Of a stretch of 37,856 nucleotides of DNA, positions 29,693 through 37,799 are shown piece by piece; positions within the stretch are counted from its first letter, which is position 1; every line of letters starts with the position of its first letter. The stretch is taken from the NCBI GenBank assembly GCA_013332095.1, contig JABENI010000005.1, forward strand, positions 1-37,856, given 5' to 3'. The DNA comes from Candidatus Bathyoplasma sp. NZ (GTDB lineage Bacteria > Bacillota_I > Bacilli_A > MAG-NZ). The position numbers and the translations under genes were made by a program. The notes under the pieces are model-generated. The model was not told where the DNA came from, ran no database searches, and saw only the letters and a list, made by a program, of their open reading frames with translations.

Positions 29693-30955
29693 ATGAGTAA
29701 TGTAGAATGTCAACCGTATAAATCAAAGGATATAAAATTAAAATATATCGGAAAATTTTACTCCGGATTAGTTGGCAAATCTGGTGAAGATTTTCCAAAA
29801 GAAAGTAAAATAGGATACAGCCCATATGTGTCATTTACAAATATATTGAAAAATTTTGAAATTAATTATAACAGTTTGAATTTCGTTAAAGTAAATGAAA
29901 AACAAAATAAAGTTAAGAAAGATGATTTATTATTTCTTATGACCTCTGAAAATTATGAAAACCTAGGGAAAAGCGCGATTGTTATTAGAGATATAACGGA
30001 TCTGTATTTGAATAGTTTGTGTAAAGGATATAGATTAAGTGATGAGAATGTATTTCCCAGATATTTAGGCTATTTACTCAATTCTCATGCTATTAGAAGT
30101 AAAATTTCAATTAATGGAAAAGGATCTACCAGGATTAATTTAAATGTAAAAATTCTCTTAAATTTGAAGGTACAGTTACCTTTGTGTGTAGTACAAAAGA
30201 AAATATCAAATTATCTAGATAAAAAATTAGGACTATTGAGCGAAACAATAGAACTTAATAATAAAATAATTGATAAATTAGATAGAGCAAAACAGAGTTT
30301 GATAAATGAAACTTTAATGAAACTCAAAGATGTAGAAACGAAAAAATTTAAATATTTGTTTAATATAAGTAGCGGTTATCCTCTATCAAGAGATATGATA
30401 GTTGAGGAAGGAATAAGTTATTTACACTATCGTGACATTCATACAAAGTATTTATATAATTTGGATTTAAATAAAAATGAATTGCCTAAAGTTAGTGAAG
30501 AATATATTAATAAAAAGAAATCAGCAATTTTAAAAGAAGGGAATTTTATATTTTGCGATATTTCAGAAGATGTAGAAGGTAGTGGTAATTTTACTTATAT
30601 TGAAAATATGGGTGGAGAAATTGTTTTATCAGGACTACATACTTTAGTTGCAAAGGCAAGAAAAGATATATGTTGTAAATATTTTAGTTATTATTTTAGA
30701 TCTGAGTGTTTTAAAGATTTAATAGCAATAAATATTTATGGAGTGAAAGTATTAAGTTTAACACAAAAGTCTTTAAGCAGTATAAAAATTTCGTATCCAG
30801 ATATTGAAACTCAGGAAAAAATTGCTGAATTGCTAGATAGAAAATGTAAAAGCATCAATGATCAAATATCTTTAAGAAAGAGAGTAATCGAGAAAATGGA
30901 ATTATCAAAAAAATCACTAATCTATGAAGCAGTAACTGGTAAAATTAATATTTAA
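29693..30955 (+). CDS. hsdS: Type I restriction-modification specificity subunit
   Basis: 420 residues with the usual two-fold layout: target-recognition domain 1 (about 1-165), a coiled-coil conserved region ('YLDKKLGLLSETIELNNKIIDKL', about 170-215), domain 2 (about 220-375) and a second coiled coil ('LLDRKCKSINDQISLRKRVIEKM', about 378-415). Each domain reads half of a bipartite DNA target and recruits HsdM; the target itself cannot be read from sequence. ATG 29693 follows the hsdM stop by three bases, with GAGGTG inside the end of hsdM. Both halves look complete. The following hsdR gene is broken, so the complex probably only methylates. Confidence 0.94.
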   Translation: MSNVECQPYKSKDIKLKYIGKFYSGLVGKSGEDFPKESKIGYSPYVSFTNILKNFEINYNSLNFVKVNEKQNKVKKDDLLFLMTSENYENLGKSAIVIRDITDLYLNSLCKGYRLSDENVFPRYLGYLLNSHAIRSKISINGKGSTRINLNVKILLNLKVQLPLCVVQKKISNYLDKKLGLLSETIELNNKIIDKLDRAKQSLINETLMKLKDVETKKFKYLFNISSGYPLSRDMIVEEGISYLHYRDIHTKYLYNLDLNKNELPKVSEEYINKKKSAILKEGNFIFCDISEDVEGSGNFTYIENMGGEIVLSGLHTLVAKARKDICCKYFSYYFRSECFKDLIAINIYGVKVLSLTQKSLSSIKISYPDIETQEKIAELLDRKCKSINDQISLRKRVIEKMELSKKSLIYEAVTGKINI

Positions 30956-30995
30956 ATAGTGCAACTATTATAGCAAACGAAGGAGGCGAGTCCTT

Positions 30996-31518
30996 ATGAA
31001 ATTAGATGAGAAAAATTTCAATATAATGAGATACTCAAGCACTTAGTAAAAAAAAGTTGATACATAAAAAGAAGTATGAATGACTATTATAAAAAATATA
31101 CAATAGATAAAACTTCTTTGATTGAATTTTTAGAATCGACTCAAAAGGAAATGATAGAGGAATTTAAGAGTAATTGCGAAGACTTTTGGGAAAATGAAAT
31201 TGTTAAAGTAGTTTATGAAACTATTGAAAAGGATTTTTTAATACATATTTTAGGGCATGGAATTAGAGATTGGAGAGTTGGAAAAATATATTTACTTAAT
31301 AGTAAGTTTAACATTGAAAATGAAGAACAAAATGAATTATACAAGAAAAATATTTACAGTGTAATTGATGAACTCGAATATGAAGATAAAGAAAATAATA
31401 ATAAAGTTGATTTAGCCCTATTTTTGAAAGGACTTCCAGTAAGCATGTGTCTACAGGGGTAGATGCTCCCCCTAGAGTGATAATTGAGTTGATTATTAAT
31501 GTGGATGATTTTGTGTAA
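30996..31518 (+). pseudogene. hsdR: Truncated and frameshifted type I restriction subunit (hsdR remnant)
   Basis: GGAGG precedes ATG 30996. The first codons read MKLDEKNF, then the frame shifts and continues 'NEILKHLVKKS', TGA, 'YIKRSMNDYYKKYTIDK'. From 31076 an open frame covers the HsdR N-terminal domain: 'LIEFLESTQKEM', 'LIHILGHGIRDW', 'LYKKNIYSVIDELEY' and 'VDLALFLKGLP', where HsdR enzymes carry the first Asp of the D...ExK nuclease site. The sequence leaves the family just before ExK. From 31441 another frame reads 'STGVDAPPRVIIELI' and stops at 31518. This may be the helicase motif V region brought in by a large internal deletion, but that part is uncertain. Most of the nuclease site and the ATPase/translocase are gone, so no restriction is expected. 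Confidence 0.75.
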
Positions 31519-31805
31519 AATTTTATTAAATAGTACGGCTATAGGTGGTGTAAGCAATTGATAGAAAATTAATACTTCATGCAATTATAGTCATCTAAAG
31601 AAACTATGAAGTATTAGTATTTTATCAAACAAACTCTAAAGCAAAAAAAAGACCTATATAATTGAATAGTTTTTTTGTTAATTACTTGATTTACTATAGT
31701 AATACAATATATATGTCTGCTGCAGAGAAGTAATATTAGCACATTTACATGTTTGTTTGAAAGCCAATCATAAAAATAGTTATTAATATAAAGAGAAAAA
31801 TAAAC
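31519..31805. other. Spacer between the hsdR remnant and the IS element
   Basis: No gene is visible. An 11-bp perfect inverted repeat (TAATACTTCAT at 31570-31580, ATGAAGTATTA at 31606-31616, 25-base loop) is present without a clear T run. No copy of the IS terminal AAAAGGGGCTGT is found here, so the left IS end is either degenerate or lost. Confidence 0.4.
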
Positions 31806-31850
31806 ACCAAAAAAGCCGTTGGAACTTAAAACTCCAACGGCTTTTTTGGT
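31806..31850. terminator. 18-bp perfect hairpin at the left side of the IS
   Basis: ACCAAAAAAGCCGTTGGA and its exact complement flank a nine-base loop, with A and T runs making it a bidirectional terminator. It should block outside transcription into the transposase. The last base overlaps the TATAAT (31850-31855) that would drive the transposase. Confidence 0.85.
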
Positions 31851-31861
31851 ATAATATAACT

Positions 31862-33452
31862 ATGAACACAAATTTTATAAAACATAATTAGAACATATTT
31901 CAGTCAATTTTACCGATAGAAATTGGATTAATTATTCCAAAGGATTCGCTGGTTAGAACTTTTGATTACTTATTTCACCAAATAAATATGGAGGTAATTG
32001 TTGAAATAAGTGTTGCTAAATTGAGTAGACCAACACTTAATCAAGTAGTCTTATTAAAACTAGTTTTGGATGGTTTTATGACTGGAATTAGAACATCAAG
32101 AAAAATTAGTAAAGCTTGTATAAGAGAATATAAATTTTATGTACCTGCTAGGTGATTATAAAGCACCATCACATACAAGTATTAATAATTTTATTAAGAA
32201 ACTAGCAGGAAAGACTAGTATTCTTTTTGGTCGTTTAAACAAGCATATTATCAAACAATTTAATGTTAATTTAACAACAATATATATAGATGGAACTAAA
32301 TTTGAAGCTGATGCAAACAGATATTCTTTTGTGTGGCGTGGTAGAATTATGAGTTCTATTTTTAAGTTAGGTAAAAAAATAAATGAAAATATTAATTCAC
32401 TTAACGAGATTTACGGTGCATACGATATTAAAAATCCAGTGTGATACATTGAATATCCTGAAAATTATCAGAAAAATTTAAAATTTGATCATTATAGTGA
32501 GCATAGATTAATGAAAATGAGCAGAGTGTTGAAACGAATAGTTAAAATGTTAAAAACTATATTTTTCCATGGAAAAGGTAAGAGAAAAAACAAAATACAG
32601 AAAATGTTTGAATTAATGGATGAAGCGTATGTTAAGATGAAGGAAAACAATAAATATTTAAAAATTATCGGACCAAATAGAAATAGTTATGCAAAGACTG
32701 ATTACGATGCTACTTTTATGCATTTGAAAGATGATCATAGGCAAAATAGTCAATTAAAACCTGCATATAATATGCAAATTGCAGTTGCAGATGAATTTAT
32801 AGTAACTACTGATGTTTTCCAAGATAGAGCAGACTTTGTTACTTTTATTCCTTTAATTGAAAAACACGTGGATTTATATAATCAATATCCTCTTAATCCT
32901 GTTGCTGATGCTGGATATGGAAGTTATCATACTTATACATATTGTAAGACGTACGGAATGAATATTGCAATGAAATTTGGAATGTATAAACAAAAACGAA
33001 GTAAAAAATATAAGAAAAATTTGTTTCACAAAGATAACTATGAGGTTAATGAAAGGAATAATCCTGTTTGTCCAAATGGTGTAGAATTTATTTATAAGTA
33101 TACTCGTAAAAATAAAAACTCAAAATTTGGAAGTGAAAGTAAAATATATAAATCAACTGGCTGTAGCGGATGTATGTTGAGCGAGTCTTGTGGTAACAAA
33201 TCTGGAAATGATAAAAGAATTTCTTTTAATGAGCAACTAGATGAATACCAAAAAGAAGCTATAGAATTTCTTGATACCGAAGAAGGAATTAATATGAGAA
33301 TGCAAGGTCTATTCAAGTAGAAGGTGCATTTGGTATTATAAAAGAAGATTCTAAATTTAGAAGATATAAAATCAACTTCAGTGGAAAGAGTTAAAATTGA
33401 GTGGGATTTAGTGTGTATTGGATTTAATTTAATGAAAGCCACAATAAATTAA
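31862..33452 (+). pseudogene. IS1182-family transposase, disrupted
   Basis: ATG 31862 begins MNTNFIKHN, hits TAG, then continues in the same frame with 'FQSILPIEIGLIIPKDSLVR', typical for the N terminus. A frameshift near 32150 leads to 32139-32444, which holds 'IYIDGTKFEADANRYSFVW', a hallmark of IS1182 transposases. A TGA and a shift follow, then a long frame (32511-33320) with 'VADAGYGSYHTY' and a Cys-rich 'CSGCMLSESCGN'. One lost base near 33305 breaks the last part ('SIQVEGAFGII'). At least four lesions are present, so it is inactive. Confidence 0.88.
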
Positions 33453-33645
33453 AAAGAAACGATATAATAATATCCTGATATTATGCCTCATATTTTAAAA
33501 AAGCAAACTCTTGTTTGTTTTTTAGTCATGCTTGTTTTTAAATTTTCACGAAAATAAAAAAGAAACTGCAATAAATAGAATAAAATTCTATTTATTTACA
33601 GCCCCTTTTAATTTTTTGGAATGTTAAAATAAACCAAAAATAAGT

Positions 33646-33876
33646 TTATTTTTTTGGCTCATCTAAATTTTTGTAATTAAATAATTCGCTCGGATCAATT
33701 TTTAAGGCTTCGGCAATTTCAAAAATTTTGATTAGTGAAACGCTTCTGTCTGCTCTTTCTACATGTCCGATATATGTTCTATGGACACCAGCCTTAAAAG
33801 CAAGTTCTTCTTGCGAAATACCTTTTTCTTTTCTGATTTGATTTAGTCTTTTCCCAAACTGTTCACGTTTAGTCAT
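33646..33876 (-). CDS. Small XRE-family helix-turn-helix regulator
   Basis: 76 residues from ATG 33876. One HTH_3 domain fills the protein: 'FGKRLNQIRKEKGISQEELA', 'AGVHRTYIGHVERADRSVSL' and 'IFEIAEALKIDPSELF'. It resembles the controller (C) proteins of restriction-modification loci and other small Cro/C1-type repressors. GGTG lies six bases before the ATG; in-frame GTG codons upstream are also possible. It stands just outside the right IS end and is oriented towards it. Its upstream region shares two motifs with the fic promoter region, so it may once have regulated the fic-hsdMS operon. That link is inference. Confidence 0.9.
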   Translation of the reverse strand: MTKREQFGKRLNQIRKEKGISQEELAFKAGVHRTYIGHVERADRSVSLIKIFEIAEALKIDPSELFNYKNLDEPKK

Positions 33877-33917
33877 ATTTATCACCACTTTAAAAATAGA
33901 ATACGTAAAAATTTGCT

Positions 33918-33965
33918 TATAGTCTACACCCTATAAGTAGCATAGTTATAGATGTTTTGTAGGTA
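33918..33965. promoter_or_regulatory. Candidate operator upstream of the XRE gene, resembling that of fic
   Basis: On the minus strand, TACCTACAA (33965-33957) is followed 37 bases later by TGTAGAC (33928-33922). Upstream of fic the same two words occur 38 bases apart (26559 and 26597). The first word here lies inside the last codons of the DUF378 gene, which weakens the case. Confidence 0.4.
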
Positions 33966-34149
33966 TAATTGTTGAAAGGGCAGTTATCATGGAAGAAATT
34001 CCAATTAAACTGAAAATTATTTTTGCTAAAAAGGTTTGGGAACCACCAAAGATAACTCCAATTAAGTCAAAATTAAACAAACCGATTAATCCCCAGTTGA
34101 AACCGCCTAAAATTGTTATTGATAAAGTTGTTTTTTGTAAAGCAGTCAT
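33946..34149 (-). CDS. DUF378 family small membrane protein (YuzA-like)
   Basis: 67 residues with two hydrophobic helices: 'TLSITILGGFNWGLIGLF' and 'FLAKIIFSLIGISSMITAL'. The 'GGFNWGLIGLF..DLIG.IFG' block is the DUF378 signature. The function is unknown. AGGAGG stands six bases before ATG 34149. It is followed on the same strand by the XRE gene with a 69-base gap. Confidence 0.88.
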   Translation of the reverse strand: MTALQKTTLSITILGGFNWGLIGLFNFDLIGVIFGGSQTFLAKIIFSLIGISSMITALSTIIPTKHL

Positions 34150-34273
34150 CAAAATCCTCCTAATTTACAATTTCGTTTTTATTAATAGTATTAACAAAAA
34201 TTAAAAAAATATGTGAATGTTACATAATCCGGTAATTTCAATCATAAGTTGTTGTAGAATTAAGGAGTGACAT

Positions 34274-35257
34274 ATGAAAAAAATATTTTTAGTTTTAGGT
34301 TTAATTTTAGTTTTGGTTGGTTGTGGGAAAATTAATAGTGAAGATGTTCCCGCCGATTTTGCGAAGACGTTAGCAGATATAGATAGTTATAGTGTGACTG
34401 CTACGATGTCGGTGAAAAAAAGTGATGAAGATGTAAAATATTATGATTTAGAAATTAGTTATTTAGAGCCAGACTATTTTAAAGTTAAAATGGTGAACAA
34501 AGAAAATAACGGTACTCAAGTTATTTTGAAAAATAACGAAGGGGTATTTGTAATTACGCCAGAGTTAAGCAAAAGTTTCAAATTTAATAGTCAGTGGCCA
34601 TTGAATGCTTCTCATTCTTATCTTTTACAATCTTTAGTGAAAGACACATTGAATGATGAAAACGCTCAAATTGTTGTCGATGAGGATACGATAATTATCA
34701 GTTCTTCAGTTGCTTACAAAGCGAATGATAATTTGAAAACACAAAAAATTATATTAGATAAAAAAACATTTTTACCAAAAAAAGTTACAGTATTTGATAA
34801 ACAAAATGAACCTGTAATCACAGTAACATTCAATGAATTTGAAATTAACAAATCTATTGATGAATCTTTCTTCGACAAAGAGAGCAATTTAGAAAAAGAA
34901 ACTTTAGCAATGGGCGAAGGTGGAAGTTTAGAAAAATACTCAGCTTACCCAACGTACTATGATGTCGGTGTCGAGATTTTAAATGAATTTGTCAGTGAAG
35001 AGTATGTTATTACTACGTTTGGAGGAACCAAAGAGTTTACCGTTTATCAAAAGTTTGTAGATGCACTAGAAACATCAACTTTACCTAGTGTGATAGATGG
35101 GGATCCCATTTTAGTGAGTGGTGTGATTGGTTCAATTGATGATAAAACGGTAAGTTGGTACAGAGATGGAATTGAATTTATGGTTGTCTCAAATGAGTTG
35201 AGTCAACAACAACTATTAGAAATTGCGAACTCATTTCATTTAGCAACAGATAAATAA
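34274..35257 (+). CDS. LolA-fold lipoprotein, YdcC-like
   Basis: 327 residues. A lipoprotein signal (basic start, hydrophobic core, lipobox LVGC with Cys17) predicts processing by Lgt and signal peptidase II and anchoring to the outer face of the membrane. The middle (about 30-210) reads like the LolA/YdcC fold: 'LADIDSYSVTATMSV', 'EISYLEPDYFKVKM', 'ILDKKTFLPKKVTVFD' and 'VTFNEFEINKSIDESFF'. The C-terminal 100 residues (from 'YYDVGVEIL') resemble a DUF4367-type domain. YdcC-like proteins are sporulation- or envelope-related in Bacilli, and the related GerS of Clostridioides aids spore cortex processing. AAGGAGTG precedes ATG 34274. The family assignment is by eye. Confidence 0.75.
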   Translation: MKKIFLVLGLILVLVGCGKINSEDVPADFAKTLADIDSYSVTATMSVKKSDEDVKYYDLEISYLEPDYFKVKMVNKENNGTQVILKNNEGVFVITPELSKSFKFNSQWPLNASHSYLLQSLVKDTLNDENAQIVVDEDTIIISSSVAYKANDNLKTQKIILDKKTFLPKKVTVFDKQNEPVITVTFNEFEINKSIDESFFDKESNLEKETLAMGEGGSLEKYSAYPTYYDVGVEILNEFVSEEYVITTFGGTKEFTVYQKFVDALETSTLPSVIDGDPILVSGVIGSIDDKTVSWYRDGIEFMVVSNELSQQQLLEIANSFHLATDK

Positions 35258-35283
35258 TCCCTTGTAAAAAAGGGATTTTTTAT
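35256..35283 (+). terminator. Terminator of the lipoprotein gene
   Basis: AATCCCTT and AAGGGATT form an 8-bp stem followed by a run of T. The stem begins within the stop codon. Confidence 0.88.
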
Positions 35284-35290
35284 TTATAAT
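35262..35290 (+). promoter_or_regulatory. Promoter of tex, overlapping the upstream terminator
   Basis: TTGTAA (35262-35267), a 17-base spacer and TATAAT (35285-35290) lie 21 bases before the tex start. The -35 box sits inside the terminator stem-loop of the lipoprotein gene. Confidence 0.6.
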
Positions 35291-35310
35291 CTAATTAGAT
35301 GGGGTGAAAT

Positions 35311-37491
35311 ATGGAAATTAATGAAAATGTAATTAGGAAAATAATTAGTGAAACCAAAATTAGTCAATCGCAAATTAAAATTGTATTAAAGTTATTAGAA
35401 GAAGGAAATACTGTCCCTTTTATTGCGCGTTACCGTAAAGAAATGACTAAAGGTTTAGATGAAGAGGAAATAAGAAGTGTAAGTAAAGAATACGAATACG
35501 GAGTAAATTTACAAAAAAGGAAACAGGATGTAATTAGGTTAATAAATGAAAAAGAGATGTTGACTGAAGAGTTAAGAACGCAAATATTAAATGCAAAAAG
35601 TTTATCTGAGGTTGAAGATTTATATAGACCATTCAAAGAAAAGAAAAAAACGAGAGCAACGGAAGCGGTTAGAAAAGGACTAAAACCGTTAAGTGATTTT
35701 ATTAAAAATGATCCGCAAAGTAGTATTGAAGAAGAGGCAAAAAAATATTTGAATGAGGAAGTAATAAAGATAGAAGAGGCGATTGCTGGAGCGCTAGACA
35801 TTATCGGTGAAGAAGTTTCTGATAATGCTGAGTATCGTAAATTCATTAAAGAAGAGTTTAGAAAGAATGCGGTGATTTCAACTAAGGTAGTTACTAAAAA
35901 TGAGAAATTAGATGAGCGAAAAACATATCAAATGTATTACGAATATCAAGAACCTATTAAACGGATAGTTCCTCACAGAATTTTAGCAACAAATCGTGGA
36001 GAAAAAGAAAAAATTTTAAAAATTTCAGTAGTTGAAGATACAGAAAAAATTATCAATTACTTAAATAAAAAAGTATTAACAGATAATAAATACAACACCG
36101 AGTACATTAAACAAGCAATTGTCGATGCCTATAAAAGGTTAATAAAGGGTAGTATTGAAAGAGAAATAAGAGCTGAATTAAAAGAGAGTGCTGGAGAACA
36201 GGCGATTAAAATCTTCAGTATGAATATCGAAAATTTACTACTTCAACCACCGATGAAAAATAAAGTGGTATTAGGGGTGGACCCTGCTTTTAGGACAGGA
36301 TGTAAGTTATGTGCGTTGAGTACAACAGGAAAAGTTTTAGAAATCGGGGTTATTTATCCGCACCAAAAGAAAATAAATGAAGTTATTCCAGAAGGAAGAA
36401 TAAAAAAATCAAAACAAAAAATTTTAGAGTTGTGTAAAAAATATAAAGTTGATATTATTGCGATTGGTAATGGTACTGCTTCAAGAGAAACGGAAACGTT
36501 TATAGCTGAGGTCATTAATGAAGAAAAATTGGATGCTGCTTATGTTATCGTCAATGAGTCAGGAGCAAGTGTTTATTCGGCTAGCCAAAATGCTCGAAGA
36601 GAGTTTCCTGATTATGAGGTAGAGGAAAGAAGTGCTGTAAGTATCGGAAGGCGCTTGCAAGATCCATTGAGTGAATTAGTTAAAATTGATCCTAAAAGTA
36701 TTGGAGTGGGACAATACCAACATGATGTTTCTGATAAAAAATTAACCGATCAATTAAATTTTGTTGTTGAAAAAGCGGTTAACCAAGTTGGAGTTAATAT
36801 CAATACAGCTAGTGAAGAATTATTGCAACACGTTTCAGGAGTCAGTAAAAAAACAGCAAAAAATTTAGTTTTGTACCGAGATGAAGTGGGAAAATTAAAA
36901 TCTAGAAAAGAGCTTTTAAAAGTTCCGAGTATGGGACCTAAAAGTTATGAGCAGGCAGTAGGGTTTTTAAGAATCATCGATGGAACAGAACTTTTAGATA
37001 AAACATCTATTCATCCTGAGAGTTATCAGAAAACTTTGTTAGTACTGGATACTTTAGGTTTTGAAAAAGAAGATATCGGTAATCAAGCGTTAGTAAGTAA
37101 AATTAATAGTATCAATAGAAATGAGTTGTTAAAGGTTATTGATATCGATGGATATACGTTAGATGATATTTTAGATTCATTAATATCACCAAATAGAGAT
37201 CCTCGAGATGAATTTGATGCCCCAATATTGAAAAAAGGAATTTTGAAGTTGGATGATATTTTTACTGGCATGGAGTTAACCGGAACAGTGAGAAATGTGG
37301 TAGACTTTGGAGCATTTGTTGATTGTGGTTTAAAAGAAGATGGATTAGTACATATTTCTAAAATATGTTCCAAATTTATCAAACATCCGTCAGAAATCGT
37401 TCAAGTGGGGGATATTGTGACAGTGTGGGTTCATAATGTAGATTTAGAGAAAAAAAAGATAGCATTAACAATGAAAAATCCAACAAAATAA
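35311..37491 (+). CDS. tex: Tex family S1 RNA-binding transcription accessory protein
   Basis: 726 residues, the normal Tex length. Order: N-terminal helical Tex_N ('GNTVPFIARYRKEMTKGLDEEEIR'), central helical region with 'DLYRPFKEKKKTRATEA', a YqgF/RNase-H-like domain ('LGVDPAFRTGCKLCAL', 'IAIGNGTASRETE'), helix-hairpin-helix ('GVNINTASEELLQHVSGV' and 'KVPSMGPKSYEQAVGFL') and a C-terminal S1 domain ('GMELTGTVRNVVDFGAFVD' to 'DLEKKKIALTM'). Tex binds RNA and RNA polymerase-associated structures and is related to eukaryotic Spt6; its exact role in this group is not settled. GGGGTG precedes ATG 35311. It has its own promoter and terminator. Confidence 0.96.
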   Translation: MEINENVIRKIISETKISQSQIKIVLKLLEEGNTVPFIARYRKEMTKGLDEEEIRSVSKEYEYGVNLQKRKQDVIRLINEKEMLTEELRTQILNAKSLSEVEDLYRPFKEKKKTRATEAVRKGLKPLSDFIKNDPQSSIEEEAKKYLNEEVIKIEEAIAGALDIIGEEVSDNAEYRKFIKEEFRKNAVISTKVVTKNEKLDERKTYQMYYEYQEPIKRIVPHRILATNRGEKEKILKISVVEDTEKIINYLNKKVLTDNKYNTEYIKQAIVDAYKRLIKGSIEREIRAELKESAGEQAIKIFSMNIENLLLQPPMKNKVVLGVDPAFRTGCKLCALSTTGKVLEIGVIYPHQKKINEVIPEGRIKKSKQKILELCKKYKVDIIAIGNGTASRETETFIAEVINEEKLDAAYVIVNESGASVYSASQNARREFPDYEVEERSAVSIGRRLQDPLSELVKIDPKSIGVGQYQHDVSDKKLTDQLNFVVEKAVNQVGVNINTASEELLQHVSGVSKKTAKNLVLYRDEVGKLKSRKELLKVPSMGPKSYEQAVGFLRIIDGTELLDKTSIHPESYQKTLLVLDTLGFEKEDIGNQALVSKINSINRNELLKVIDIDGYTLDDILDSLISPNRDPRDEFDAPILKKGILKLDDIFTGMELTGTVRNVVDFGAFVDCGLKEDGLVHISKICSKFIKHPSEIVQVGDIVTVWVHNVDLEKKKIALTMKNPTK

Positions 37492-37518
37492 AGGGGAGTA
37501 ATTTCTCCTTTATTTTTA
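37488..37518 (+). terminator. Terminator of tex
   Basis: ATAAAGGGGAG pairs with TTCTCCTTTAT (one G-T pair) across a short loop and is followed by a T-rich run. The stem overlaps the stop codon. Confidence 0.75.
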
Positions 37519-37542
37519 TTTAATTAAAAGTTAAAAAATCTA

Positions 37543-37571
37543 TTGACATAGTTATTCAAATACGATAAAAT
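37543..37571 (+). promoter_or_regulatory. Strong promoter of tRNA-Ser, possibly also of the rRNA operon
   Basis: A consensus TTGACA (37543-37548), a 17-base spacer and TAAAAT (37566-37571) end 19 bases before the tRNA. No equally good promoter is visible between the tRNA and the 16S gene. Confidence 0.8.
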
Positions 37572-37590
37572 GTATAAGCATTATTAATGT

Positions 37591-37681
37591 GGAGCAGTAC
37601 TCAAGTGGCTTAAGAGGTGCCCCTGCTAAGGGTATAGATCGGGAAACCGGTGCGAGAGTTCAAATCTCTCCTGCTCCGCCA
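37591..37681 (+). tRNA. tRNA-Ser (anticodon GCT)
   Basis: The acceptor stem GGAGCAG pairs with CTGCTCC (37671-37677), with discriminator G and an encoded CCA (37679-37681). The anticodon arm GCCCCTGCTAAGGGT has loop CTGCTAA with anticodon GCT, reading AGC and AGT. A long variable arm (around ATCGGGAAACCGGT) and a T arm with GTTCAAAT are present, as expected for class II tRNA-Ser. Confidence 0.96.
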
Positions 37682-37799
37682 TTAGTTCTACTATAGGTTG
37701 ACGAAACTTAACGGCTTTGGGCAATTTATAAGTAATGGTCTTTGAAAACTAAACAGGAAACAAAAGAGCTAAGGAAACAAACAAACGAACTATAAATAA
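37682..37799 (+). promoter_or_regulatory. 16S rRNA leader with boxA-like element
   Basis: This 118-base spacer contains GGTCTTTGAAAACTAAACA (about 37738-37756), the pre-16S leader motif typical of Bacillota and similar to the boxA antitermination signal. It supports processing of the 16S rRNA from a transcript starting at or before the tRNA. Confidence 0.6.

Larger units (their letters stand above)
31806..33609 (+). mobile_element. Degenerate IS1182-family insertion sequence
   Basis: It contains the broken transposase, a strong left hairpin and a right end reading ACAGCCCCTTTT with an internal 12-bp palindrome (33570-33596). The right ~315 bases recur inverted at 24439-24767. The true left terminus is not clear; the hairpin at 31806 is taken as the boundary. 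No target duplication could be identified. Confidence 0.8.

Noticed and set aside
31570-31616. 11-bp inverted repeat as an IS or integron end
   Set aside because: It shares no sequence with the IS right end and has a 25-base loop. It is better treated as an unexplained repeat.
33092-33442. Minus-strand frame inside the IS
   Set aside because: It is the reverse complement of the transposase 3' part and has no own signals.
33989-34204. Plus-strand 71-residue frame opposite DUF378
   Set aside because: The minus strand encodes the clear DUF378 protein with an AGGAGG site; the plus frame matches no family I know.
37698-37735. Separate rRNA promoter after the tRNA (TTGACG with TATAAG)
   Set aside because: The spacing between the two boxes is about 23 bases, too long for a normal promoter.
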